From Pseudoflavitalea sp. G-6-1-2 (lineage in GTDB: Bacteria; Bacteroidota; Bacteroidia; Chitinophagales; Chitinophagaceae), in NCBI RefSeq assembly GCF_012927185.1, contig NZ_JABBGB010000001.1:558001-622000 (forward strand): a stretch of 64,000 bases of DNA, read 5' to 3'. Under the pieces are notes generated by a model. The model did not search any database. It worked only from the letters and a program-made list of their open reading frames with translations, and was not told the DNA's origin. Below are positions 43,674 through 51,903 of the stretch, in pieces (the stretch's first letter is position 1; every line of letters begins with the position of its first letter). Both the position numbers and the translations under genes were made by a program.

Positions 43674-44150
43674 TTGAATAAACAAGGCATTACCGGCATC
43701 CTCACAATGGCATTCGCAGCGCTTCTGCTGAATGCCTGCTCTGTGAGAACCGATCTGTTCGAGAAGAACATTCCCATCCCCGACCATAACTGGAGCAAGA
43801 GCTTCAAACCTGAGATCTCAGTAAACATCGAAGACACGGCCAGCAGGTACATTATCTATGCAGTGGTGCGCCATCAGGATGCATACCGCTACAAGAACCT
43901 GTACCTCAATATTGCCATCCAGTCGCCCACCGGAGAAACCGCCACACATATGGTTGATCTGAAACTGGCCACCGACGAAAAAGGATGGCTGGGCTCAGGC
44001 ATGGATGATATTTTTGAACACCGCATTCAGATAACGCCAGCAGGTACACTGCATGCCGGCGCCTACAAATTCACGCTTCAGCAGATGATGCGCGAAGATC
44101 CGCTGGAGCATGTGATGAATGCCGGCATCCGCATCGCAAAAGTGCCTTAA
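43674..44150 (+). CDS. gldH: Gliding motility lipoprotein GldH
   Basis: A 158-residue lipoprotein. A TTG start (43674) gives MNKQGITGILTMAFAALLLNAC with lipid-acceptor Cys22; no better ATG keeps the signal peptide. The mature part (NIEDTASRYIIYAVVRHQDAYRYKNLYL and FTLQQMMREDPLEHVMNAGIRI; shown in part: VVRHQDAYRYKNLYL) matches GldH, an outer-membrane component needed for Bacteroidota gliding and stability of the type 9 secretion/motility machinery. Other gld/spr genes are not in the window. It is tightly followed (3 bases) by a sensor kinase. Confidence 0.85.
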   Translation: MNKQGITGILTMAFAALLLNACSVRTDLFEKNIPIPDHNWSKSFKPEISVNIEDTASRYIIYAVVRHQDAYRYKNLYLNIAIQSPTGETATHMVDLKLATDEKGWLGSGMDDIFEHRIQITPAGTLHAGAYKFTLQQMMREDPLEHVMNAGIRIAKVP

Positions 44151-44153
44151 TGC

Positions 44154-45128
44154 ATGAAAGCTTCCGGTAAAAGCAAGTTCTTCCTCGTAAGCGTGGCCTA
44201 TTGGTTTCTGCTGGTGTACATCATTGCAGAACTCGTTTTCTGGTTCATCTCCCTCAATCATCAGAACAATCAGATGGCCAGCTACAAGCACAGCGAGCTT
44301 TTACTGGACGATCCTGCCTATGCACAGAAATACGAAAAGATACAGGACGAGAAGAAACGCAAAACTGCTCAGTACATCGGAGAGGGCGTTACCTTTTTAG
44401 TGCTGAGCATGGTGGGCGCACTCTTTGTATATCGCGCGCTGCGCAAGCAGATAAAACTGCAGCAGCAGCAGCAACACTTCATGATGGCAGTAACGCATGA
44501 ACTGAAAACGCCTATCGCTGCCGCCCGCCTCAATCTCGAAACACTGCTGAAGCATAACCTCGACGATGCCAAACGGCAGAAGCTGCTCAGCATGACGCTC
44601 GAAGAAACCAACCGGCTGAATACCCTCACCAGCAATATCCTCGTTTCGTCGCAGCTCGAAGGAGGCCGTTATCTCTTCGCAAAAGAAGAGATCAATTTCA
44701 GCGAACTGGTGCAGAACAGTCTGCAGGATTTTGTCAACCGCTTTCCCAACCGGCCATTTTCATCATCCATTACACCCAATATCGATTTCACCGGCGACCC
44801 TCTGCTGTTGCAGATACTCGTGAACAATCTGCTGGAAAATGCCGTTAAATATTCGCCCAAAACCGGAACCATCGGATGCAGCCTGGAAGTTACCAGAAAA
44901 GCAATCACGCTTCAGGTAACGGACGAAGGGCCTGGCATTCCGGATAACGAAAAGAAGAGAGTGTTCGAGAAATTCTATCGCATCGGCAATGAGAATACCC
45001 GTACAGCCAAGGGCACGGGACTCGGACTCTATCTCTGCAAGAAGATCGCTGAAGATCACCGGGCCGGTATCCGCATTACAGACAATGCACCATCTGGTTG
45101 TATCTTTACTGTAAGCTTCACGTTGTAA
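44154..45128 (+). CDS. Sensor histidine kinase (HisKA/HATPase)
   Basis: A 324-residue membrane kinase with two membrane segments (about 9-34 and 78-95), a short extracytoplasmic loop of 40-45 residues, and the phospho-acceptor His115 in MAVTHELKTPIAAARLNLE. The ATPase domain shows VNNLLENAVKYSP, VTDEGPGIPDN, FEKFYRIGN and GTGLGLYLCKKI. It starts 3 bases after gldH and is followed 11 bases later by an OmpR-type regulator, its evident partner. The short sensor loop suggests detection of membrane or envelope state. Confidence 0.95.
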   Translation: MKASGKSKFFLVSVAYWFLLVYIIAELVFWFISLNHQNNQMASYKHSELLLDDPAYAQKYEKIQDEKKRKTAQYIGEGVTFLVLSMVGALFVYRALRKQIKLQQQQQHFMMAVTHELKTPIAAARLNLETLLKHNLDDAKRQKLLSMTLEETNRLNTLTSNILVSSQLEGGRYLFAKEEINFSELVQNSLQDFVNRFPNRPFSSSITPNIDFTGDPLLLQILVNNLLENAVKYSPKTGTIGCSLEVTRKAITLQVTDEGPGIPDNEKKRVFEKFYRIGNENTRTAKGTGLGLYLCKKIAEDHRAGIRITDNAPSGCIFTVSFTL

Positions 45129-45139
45129 CCGACATAAAC

Positions 45140-45841
45140 ATGAGCGCAAAAACATCCATACTGCTGGTTGAAGACGAAGAGAATCTCCATGAAGCACTCA
45201 AGCTGAATCTGGAGCTGGAAGGATATGAAGTGACATCGAGCTTCACCGGCAGCGACGCCCTGCTGAAAGTGCAGGGTGAGTATTTCGATCTCATCATTCT
45301 CGATGTGATGCTGCCGGAACTGGATGGCATCACCGTTACAGAAACCATCCGGGTACAGAACAACGAAGTGCCCATTCTCATACTCAGCGCAAAGAACGCC
45401 AGCTCAGATCGCGTGCTCGGCCTCAAAAAAGGCGCGGATGATTATCTCACCAAACCGTTCAATCTGGAAGAGCTGCTGCTCCGCGTACATAAGCTCGTAA
45501 GCAAGAACAAGAAAATGCAGGAGAAAGATACGGTCGGCGACAGTTATACTTTTGGCAACAATACACTCGACTTCAAAGCGCAGGAGGCCATCACTCACAA
45601 GAACGAACGCATACAGCTCAGCAAGAAAGAAGCGATGCTGCTGAAGCTGCTGATAGAAAATAAGAACGAAGTGGTACCCCGCGAGAAGATCCTGCAGGCA
45701 GTGTGGGGATACAACGTGTATCCCACTACCCGTACCATCGACAATTTCATTTTAAGCTTCCGGAAATATTTTGAGCAGGACAGCCGCAATCCTCAATACT
45801 TTCACTCCGTAAGAGGCGTAGGCTACAAATACACAGAATAA
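45140..45841 (+). CDS. OmpR/PhoB family response regulator
   Basis: A 233-residue regulator: receiver domain (LVEDEEN, Asp55 in LIILDVMLPELDG, GADDYLTKPFN) and winged-helix DNA-binding domain (KEAMLLKLLIENKNEVVPRE; RTIDNFILSFRKYFE; SVRGVGYKY). ATG 45140 is the start. It converges with batD with no space between stops. Confidence 0.96.
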   Translation: MSAKTSILLVEDEENLHEALKLNLELEGYEVTSSFTGSDALLKVQGEYFDLIILDVMLPELDGITVTETIRVQNNEVPILILSAKNASSDRVLGLKKGADDYLTKPFNLEELLLRVHKLVSKNKKMQEKDTVGDSYTFGNNTLDFKAQEAITHKNERIQLSKKEAMLLKLLIENKNEVVPREKILQAVWGYNVYPTTRTIDNFILSFRKYFEQDSRNPQYFHSVRGVGYKYTE

Positions 45842-47287
45842 TTATTGTAAGGGGCGTAAGCCATCGAGAACAGTTCGCGTGTCGTCTAACAACATGCGCG
45901 GATCGCTTTGCTCGTGATCAGGAACGTAGAGCGCCCATTCGCAGGTATTGAGCAGGCTCAGCAATTGCTGTACCAGTGCGGGTTGTACGCCCTGCTCAGT
46001 TAATCTTGCAGACACATTTTGCTTGTTGAGTTGCGTGGGAGGCATCTCGCAGCGAAGCGCAGCCATATTCCAGAGAGATTGCTGTATCTCGTGATAGAAC
46101 AGTTTCATGTTTCCGGTTCGCATCGCTTCTCTTGCTTTGGTGAGCTGATCTTCTGATGATGGAATTTCCACCACAGGCTTCACTGGTTCTTTCACTGCTA
46201 TCGGTTCCTGCTTTTTCTTTCCTCCTCTGGTGAACTGAAACACCAGCCATCCGAGAATGATCAGCACCACTCCACCAAACCAGAAGTAGTGGATGGGAAT
46301 GCTTCCATTGCCTACTCTTTGCATTGCTGCAGAGCGGAGATTGCGGGTCTCTTCCGATTCGCCGGCTTTCACCTGCAGCACCAATGGTTGACTTTCAGCT
46401 TCTTTATACAATTGCTTTTGCGGATCGAAATAAGAGAGAATTGCTTTTGGGATTGTAATGAAACCAGTATCCGGCGCAGCAAATGAATACTCGAAAACTT
46501 TAGCGCCGGCGAGCGGGAAATTGTATTTGTCCACCAGCTCCTTCACAGCCGGGTCTGCTGTATCAACTCCTTCGGGCCATTTCACTTCCGGAGGAGTGAG
46601 CAGCGAGATATTTCCGGTTCCTTCCACTACAACCTTCACTTTCACCAGCTCACCCTGATGAATAGCCGTATCAGGGCCTTTCAGCGACACTTTGTAATTA
46701 CCTACGGCTCCTGTATAATGCACAGGTTGTCCTTTTGCCGGCAATGGTTTTACGTGAACCGTCACCGGTTCGGACCGCAGCGTAGTCTTCTGATCGAAAA
46801 CAGATGGCGGAGCGCCGATATTCACCCGAAGAAAATGCACGATGCTTTCCACCTCTGCGGGATCGAGCACAAAATCTCCCTCCTGCAAGGGAAACAGTTG
46901 CACTTTACGAATAAGATTCACGTAGTAAGGTGCGCCGTTGATCTTTTCTATTTCGGGTTTGCTGTCGTAATTATCTACCATCTCCATAACGCTGAAACCC
47001 GTGAACGACGGACGTTTCATCACTTGCGAAGAGGTATTGAGACGTGAGCAGAGTTTGTATACAACTTTGAGTGGTTCACCAACAAAGCAGCTGGTTTTAC
47101 TCACTTCCACACGAAGCAACAGGTTCTGTTTGATCTTCAGCTCGGCTATTTCTCCGGGCTTTATGGTGGAGAGTGTTTCTACATCAGGACCATCTTCTTC
47201 GCCCATGCGCTGGGCAATTACAGTCTGTGCCCGCAGTTGAACGGTACAGCAGATAAGGATCAATGAATATAATAGTCTGATGTTCAT
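45842..47287 (-). CDS. batD: BatD-like protein
   Basis: A 481-residue exported membrane protein with signal peptide (MNIRLLYSLILICCTVQLRAQ), several immunoglobulin-like beta regions (VVYKLCSRLN; GAVGNYKVSLKGPDTAIHQG), a membrane segment at about 328-348 (HYFWFGGVVLIILGWLVFQF), and a helical C-terminal part. It matches BatD of the Bat (Bacteroides aerotolerance) complex; its function is unsettled. The other bat genes are absent here, so this is an isolated copy. Confidence 0.85.
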   Translation of the reverse strand: MNIRLLYSLILICCTVQLRAQTVIAQRMGEEDGPDVETLSTIKPGEIAELKIKQNLLLRVEVSKTSCFVGEPLKVVYKLCSRLNTSSQVMKRPSFTGFSVMEMVDNYDSKPEIEKINGAPYYVNLIRKVQLFPLQEGDFVLDPAEVESIVHFLRVNIGAPPSVFDQKTTLRSEPVTVHVKPLPAKGQPVHYTGAVGNYKVSLKGPDTAIHQGELVKVKVVVEGTGNISLLTPPEVKWPEGVDTADPAVKELVDKYNFPLAGAKVFEYSFAAPDTGFITIPKAILSYFDPQKQLYKEAESQPLVLQVKAGESEETRNLRSAAMQRVGNGSIPIHYFWFGGVVLIILGWLVFQFTRGGKKKQEPIAVKEPVKPVVEIPSSEDQLTKAREAMRTGNMKLFYHEIQQSLWNMAALRCEMPPTQLNKQNVSARLTEQGVQPALVQQLLSLLNTCEWALYVPDHEQSDPRMLLDDTRTVLDGLRPLQ

Positions 47288-47492
47288 TTCGATGATAACA
47301 AATTTAACTGTTGCGTTGGTGAATCGCCAGTTTAATTCCAGTTAAATATGGGTTAAAAGGATGAGTGGCAGAAGAACCAGTAAATAAGCAGGAACAACCG
47401 TTGGATAACTGCAAAAGCATATCAAACATCAATCATCGTAACTCTGTATCGGCAACGCGCTTTACATCTTTAACCAATTAAAACCTCCTATC

Positions 47493-48125
47493 ATGGCAAA
47501 AGTAAAAATTGCGCTCACCAAGATGCGCTGTCTCGATGAGACATCAGAACCCAGTTCTTCCGACGAACCATATGTACTGGTATTTGCAGCGAAACTCCAG
47601 ACTGTTGGCGGAGTGGTAGTGATCCCTTCTGCACAAACCGTAATGTATGGTCCATGGAGCGATGTGGATGCGGGCGAGCTCGTAACTACCAACCGCATCG
47701 ACTTCGGTCCGCCGCTGAAAATTCTTCCTCCCAAGAACTTCTGGGGAATCAGCGGCAATGCTGAAGAGCTGAGCAAACTCGACGATGCAATTTTCATTGC
47801 AGCAGTAATGGAAAACGACGATGCAGAAGCAGGCGGCATCCGCGCAGGTACCCATGCGCAGATGTTTGCAGCCATCACTTCCTATGCCAATGCCGGCATG
47901 AGCCGCGCCACCATGGTATCCAAACTCAAGCAGGATATGCGCGATATCCTTACCGGAGTAACCGTTACCGGCATTCCAAGCAGTGATGATCTGGTAAACA
48001 TCACCGAAGTACGCTTTGCATCGGATGCATTGCAGAAAGTAAGTTCGGCAGTTCAGGTGAAAACCATCGAACTGTCCGGCGATGGCGGCAAATACCGCCT
48101 CCGCTTTGAGATGAGCAAAGGATAA
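47493..48125 (+). CDS. Protein of unknown function
   Basis: A 210-residue soluble protein with no signal peptide or membrane segment (MAKVKIALTKMRCLDETSEP). It is beta-rich at both ends (EPYVLVFAAKLQTVGG; VKTIELSGDGGKYRLRFEMS) with a helical middle part (AEELSKLDDAIFIAAVMEND and MVSKLKQDMRDILTG). I do not recognise the family. It is monocistronic by appearance: batD diverges 205 bases upstream and a terminator follows at 48163. Confidence 0.62.
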   Translation: MAKVKIALTKMRCLDETSEPSSSDEPYVLVFAAKLQTVGGVVVIPSAQTVMYGPWSDVDAGELVTTNRIDFGPPLKILPPKNFWGISGNAEELSKLDDAIFIAAVMENDDAEAGGIRAGTHAQMFAAITSYANAGMSRATMVSKLKQDMRDILTGVTVTGIPSSDDLVNITEVRFASDALQKVSSAVQVKTIELSGDGGKYRLRFEMSKG

Positions 48126-48162
48126 TCGCACCGATCATCAGAAATAAGAACTGGCCTAAACT

Positions 48163-48197
48163 GAGGCCGTCCTGTAAAAGGGATGGCCTCTCTTTTT
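48163..48197 (+). terminator. Terminator after the unknown protein gene
   Basis: GAGGCC (48163-48168) pairs with GGCCTC (48185-48190) with extra inner pairs, then TCTTTTT. Confidence 0.75.
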
Positions 48198-48208
48198 AAA
48201 TTAGTACA

Positions 48209-49552
48209 TTGAGGGAACAAAATGCTCAACTGCTGTCCACTCCGGTGATCATATCGATCGTATTGCTGATGCTGGCATTATGCTGGCTGGTATTTCTGTA
48301 CAGAGAAAAAATGTTCAGAGCCAGAGAAGCACAGAAGACTGCGATACAGCAATTGCGTGCTGCGAATTTTCAGCATCAGCTGGAGATAGAGCAGATCATC
48401 AATTACTTCGCTACATCCATGGGTGAACAAACACAGATAGATGAACTGTTATGGGATGTTTGCCGCAACTGCATCGCCCGGCTTGGGTTCGAAGATTGTG
48501 TGATCTATCTGGTGAATGAGTCAGCTCAGATGCTGCAACAGAAGGCCGCCTGCGGCCCCAAAACCACAGCATTCAATATCATAGTAGATCCCATAGAAAT
48601 ACCGATGGGCAAAGGAATCGTAGGCTCCGTGGCCGTTTCGGGCATGTCTGAAATAATTGCAGACACTTCTGCAGACAGCCGGTATATCATCGACGATGCA
48701 CATCGTTTTTCTGAATTGACCGTTCCCATCATCAGCAACCGGAAAGTAATTGGAGTGATCGACAGCGAACATTCTAAAAAAAGTTTCTACACTGCACAGC
48801 ATCTTCAGATACTCACCACCATTGCCAGCATGCTGGCACATCGCATCGAAAGGATGTATGCAGAGAACAGCTCGCGTGAAAAAGAATTCCAGCTGATAAG
48901 ACTGCACCGCGATCTGGCCATGCAGCAACTGACGGCGCTTCGCGCGCAGATGAATCCGCATTTCATTTTCAACGCACTCAACAGCATCCAGCAATTTATT
49001 CTGCAGGGCAATGCAGATGAAGCCAACCGATACCTGAGCCGCTTCTCCAGACTGCAACGCGAAATACTCCATCATTGCGATCAACATCTGATTACACTCG
49101 ATAAAGAAATTGAAATGCTCACGTTGTATCTTCAGCTGGAGCAGCTTCGATTTCAGGGTAATTTTCATTTCACTATCGAACTCGACGAAGACCTTGATGC
49201 CGATGAGATCCGCATTCCTCCCATGATTCTGCAACCATTTGTAGAGAACGCCATCTGGCATGGACTAATGCCAAAAGAAGCCAACCGGCAATTGCAGCTT
49301 CGTTTCTTCCCCAAAGAAGAAAACCAACTTTGCTGCATCATCAAAGACAATGGCATTGGCCGGAAAGCCGCAGCCAGCCTGCGAAAAGAGCAATCGCACG
49401 AATCGAAAGGATTGCAACTCGTAAACGATCGCCTTCAACTGTTGCGGCAGCAGTATCAGCAATCATTCGAAGCAGGCATCGAAGACAACACTTATGAAGA
49501 TGGATCTCCCGCAGGCACCACCGTAACCTTGTTACTCCACATCGGACAATAG
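48209..49552 (+). CDS. GAF-domain sensor histidine kinase of LytS type
   Basis: A 447-residue kinase starting with TTG at 48209 (MREQNAQLLSTPVIISIVLL). One membrane segment (about 12-31), a GAF domain at about 60-215 (CRNCIARLGFEDCVIYLVNE; PIEIPMGKGIVGSVAVSG), then the His_kinase domain with RAQMNPHFIFNALNSIQQFI (His251) and the ATPase with PPMILQPFVENAIWHGL and IIKDNGIGRKAA. The GAF domain lies in the cytoplasm and may bind a small molecule. The LytTR regulator follows 35 bases later. Confidence 0.93.
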   Translation: MREQNAQLLSTPVIISIVLLMLALCWLVFLYREKMFRAREAQKTAIQQLRAANFQHQLEIEQIINYFATSMGEQTQIDELLWDVCRNCIARLGFEDCVIYLVNESAQMLQQKAACGPKTTAFNIIVDPIEIPMGKGIVGSVAVSGMSEIIADTSADSRYIIDDAHRFSELTVPIISNRKVIGVIDSEHSKKSFYTAQHLQILTTIASMLAHRIERMYAENSSREKEFQLIRLHRDLAMQQLTALRAQMNPHFIFNALNSIQQFILQGNADEANRYLSRFSRLQREILHHCDQHLITLDKEIEMLTLYLQLEQLRFQGNFHFTIELDEDLDADEIRIPPMILQPFVENAIWHGLMPKEANRQLQLRFFPKEENQLCCIIKDNGIGRKAAASLRKEQSHESKGLQLVNDRLQLLRQQYQQSFEAGIEDNTYEDGSPAGTTVTLLLHIGQ

Positions 49553-49587
49553 CGCCGCAAGAAGCACAAATTCAGTAACTTCGGAGA

Positions 49588-50334
49588 GTGATAAAAGCTG
49601 TGATCATAGACGATGAGCCTGCTGCCGTTAACACTTTGCAGTTAATGCTCGACAGGTATATTCCGGAAATCAAACAGGTGAAAACCAGTAATGATCCGGA
49701 AAAAGCCATTCAGCTGATCAAAACTTTCAAGCCGCAACTGGTGTTCCTCGATATTCAGATGCCTACGATGACAGGCTTCGATCTGCTGAAGAAACTGCCC
49801 GAAATAAACTTCACCATCATCTTCACTACAGCGCATCACAAGTATGCAATCGAAGCGCTCCGGTTCAGTGCACTGGATTATCTGATGAAACCTATCGATG
49901 CGGACGAGCTACGGCAGGCAGTAGATAAATTCATGGCAAGAACAGTGGTTGCGCTGGGCCAGCAAACGCTTTACCAGAACCTGTTGCACAATATCACAGC
50001 TAAGGACAGAAAAGATTTCAAACTGGCGCTTCCTACGAGCGAAGGAACTTATTTCTTCAAGCCCGAAGAGATCATCCGGCTCGAAGGAGAGATCAACTAC
50101 ACCTGGTTTCACTTCATCAATCGCAAGCCTTTGCTGATTTCAAGAACATTGAAGGAGTATGAAGATATTCTGAATGATCATGGTTTTCTGCGCATCCACA
50201 AATCGCATCTCATCAACAAAACCCATGTAGTGAATTACACGCAGCATGGAACGCTCACACTCAGCGATCTTTCGCAGGTTGATATTTCGAGAAGAAGAAA
50301 GGAAATAATTCTGGAGGCATTGCGCTCACGCTGA
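49588..50334 (+). CDS. LytTR-family response regulator (second pair)
   Basis: A 248-residue receiver/LytTR regulator starting with GTG at 49588. Receiver: VIIDDEP, Asp55 in LVFLDIQMP, SALDYLMKPIDADE; LytTR: FKPEEIIRLEGEINYTWF and GFLRIHKSHLINKTHVV. It shares domain plan and many residues with the regulator at 37066, suggesting paralogous pairs. It converges with the SDR gene (one base between). Confidence 0.95.
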   Translation: MIKAVIIDDEPAAVNTLQLMLDRYIPEIKQVKTSNDPEKAIQLIKTFKPQLVFLDIQMPTMTGFDLLKKLPEINFTIIFTTAHHKYAIEALRFSALDYLMKPIDADELRQAVDKFMARTVVALGQQTLYQNLLHNITAKDRKDFKLALPTSEGTYFFKPEEIIRLEGEINYTWFHFINRKPLLISRTLKEYEDILNDHGFLRIHKSHLINKTHVVNYTQHGTLTLSDLSQVDISRRRKEIILEALRSR

Positions 50335-50335
50335 T

Positions 50336-51037
50336 CTACAGATCACCCAGCTGAGGACGCAGCACGATATCCTCCACACAAGCCTGTGGCGACAACTGCG
50401 ATGCAGCATGGATCATCGTTGCAATATCCTGTGCCGTCATGATGCGTTGGGGATCTATTCCGCTTCCCGCCCATGAGTTGGTGAAAGCCGCACCCGGATA
50501 TACCCCCGTTACCTTGATGCCATAAGGTTTCATTTCTTCGCGGAGATTGCGCGAGAATCCTGCCAGTGCAAATTTGCTGACGCTGTATGCTCCTCCATTG
50601 GAATAGGCATGCAGTGATGCAATAGAGCACATATTGAAGATATGACCCTGCTTGCGTTCGATCATTGCAGGTACAATGGTGCGGGTAAGATGATAGGCGC
50701 TGTAGAGATTAACGGCCATCATTTTTTCGAGCAATCCTTCCGGTTCGTTATAAACACTGCCGGGCTCGAATGATCCCGCATTGTTCACCAGTACATCGAT
50801 GGGTTTTCCGGAGCCGAGCACCCATTCTCCGAATTCCACTGCCTGCGATTTTTCGGAGAGATCGGCTGGCATGGCTTTGATGGATCTTTCGGGATAGCGT
50901 TGCATCAACTGTTCGAGGGTTTTGTAGAGATCAGTTGCACTGCGGCTGCAGAGGAACAGATCGTGGCCCTGAACAGCGAATGTTTCTGCAATGGCTCTGC
51001 CGAATCCTTTTGATGCGCCGGTGATCACAATGTTCAT
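50336..51037 (-). CDS. Short-chain dehydrogenase/reductase
   Basis: A 233-residue classical SDR starting at ATG 51037. TGASKGFGRAIAETFA is the NAD(P)-binding loop, NNAGSFEPG the NNAG motif, and IASLHAYSNGGAYSVSKFAL holds the catalytic Ser, Tyr and Lys (YSVSK). Basic residues after the first strand (CSRS) suggest NADP. Substrate unknown. The frame extends further upstream to 51274 but into the divergent HAD gene, so that extension is not accepted. Confidence 0.92.
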   Translation of the reverse strand: MNIVITGASKGFGRAIAETFAVQGHDLFLCSRSATDLYKTLEQLMQRYPERSIKAMPADLSEKSQAVEFGEWVLGSGKPIDVLVNNAGSFEPGSVYNEPEGLLEKMMAVNLYSAYHLTRTIVPAMIERKQGHIFNMCSIASLHAYSNGGAYSVSKFALAGFSRNLREEMKPYGIKVTGVYPGAAFTNSWAGSGIDPQRIMTAQDIATMIHAASQLSPQACVEDIVLRPQLGDL

Positions 51038-51106
51038 AGTACAGGAATTTTGCTTAGCGAAGTAAGTACATTCCTGCTGAATTAAGGTCACTAAATTTTG
51101 CTGTCG

Positions 51107-51114
51107 TATTTTTG
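51107..51114 (+). promoter_or_regulatory. Candidate -7 box of the YjjG-like gene, very close to the start codon
   Basis: TATTTTTG matches TAnnTTTG exactly and ends 5 bases before the ATG at 51119; transcription would start at or next to the A of the start codon. Confidence 0.4.
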
Positions 51115-51118
51115 CAGC

Positions 51119-51814
51119 ATGAAGTACAAGCATCTGTTTTTTGACCTGGATCATACCTTGTGGGACTTCGATTCGAATTGCCGGTTTACGCTGGAGCATC
51201 TGTATCAAAGCATGGAACTGAAAGAACGTGGTGTAGATGATTTCGAGCGCTTCTACAAACACTATATCATTCATAACGACAGACTATGGGAGAAGTACCG
51301 CGCCGGTACCATCAGGTCTGAAGACCTTCGCTGGAAACGCATGCATCTTACACTGGTAGATTTCAAGATCGGTGACGAGAAACTTGCCACCGAGATGAGC
51401 ACTCAATTTCTGGAAATGCTGCCTTCGCGAACCATCCTGTTTCCATACACTATCGAGATACTCACTTATCTGAAAGAGAAAGGATATCAGCTGCACCTCA
51501 TCACCAATGGGTTTGAGAAAACGCAGCATAGCAAGATCACGTATTCGGGGCTCAGTCCGTATTTCATGGAAGTGATCACCTCCGAAGGAAGCAACAGCCT
51601 GAAGCCGCACAAAGAGATTTTCGATTACGCGTTTCTGAAAACGAAGGCATTGCCTGAGCACAGCATCATGATTGGAGACAGCATCGAAGCAGACATCATG
51701 GGAGGCATCAATGCAGGCATCGATCAGGTATTTGTGAATCACCTGAACATCGAGCCATCGGTGAAAGCAACTTACACGGTTTATTCGTTGAAGGAGCTGG
51801 AAAACATCTTCTGA
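51119..51814 (+). CDS. YjjG-like HAD hydrolase (pyrimidine nucleotidase)
   Basis: A 231-residue HAD phosphatase of the YjjG type, which dephosphorylates noncanonical pyrimidine nucleotides and thus guards against mutagenic bases. FFDLDHTLWDFDSN holds the nucleophile Asp and acid Asp, LITNGFEKTQ the second motif, and SLKPHKEIFDYAF and MIGDSIEADIMGG the Lys and acidic motifs. Length fits YjjG. It is divergent from the SDR gene with 81 bases between starts. Confidence 0.88.
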   Translation: MKYKHLFFDLDHTLWDFDSNCRFTLEHLYQSMELKERGVDDFERFYKHYIIHNDRLWEKYRAGTIRSEDLRWKRMHLTLVDFKIGDEKLATEMSTQFLEMLPSRTILFPYTIEILTYLKEKGYQLHLITNGFEKTQHSKITYSGLSPYFMEVITSEGSNSLKPHKEIFDYAFLKTKALPEHSIMIGDSIEADIMGGINAGIDQVFVNHLNIEPSVKATYTVYSLKELENIF

Positions 51815-51849
51815 TAATTCAGGGAACAAAAGTTATTTCCCCGAAACAA

Positions 51850-51880
51850 AAAACCTTCTGCCAGAGACAGAAGGTTTTCT
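51850..51880. terminator. Bidirectional terminator between the HAD gene and psd
   Basis: AAAACCTTCTG (51850-51860) and CAGAAGGTTTT (51868-51878) make a perfect 11-bp stem with A and T tracts on both sides, between convergent genes. Confidence 0.88.
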
Positions 51881-51903
51881 TATGCGAATCAGTTAAGTGA
51901 AAA

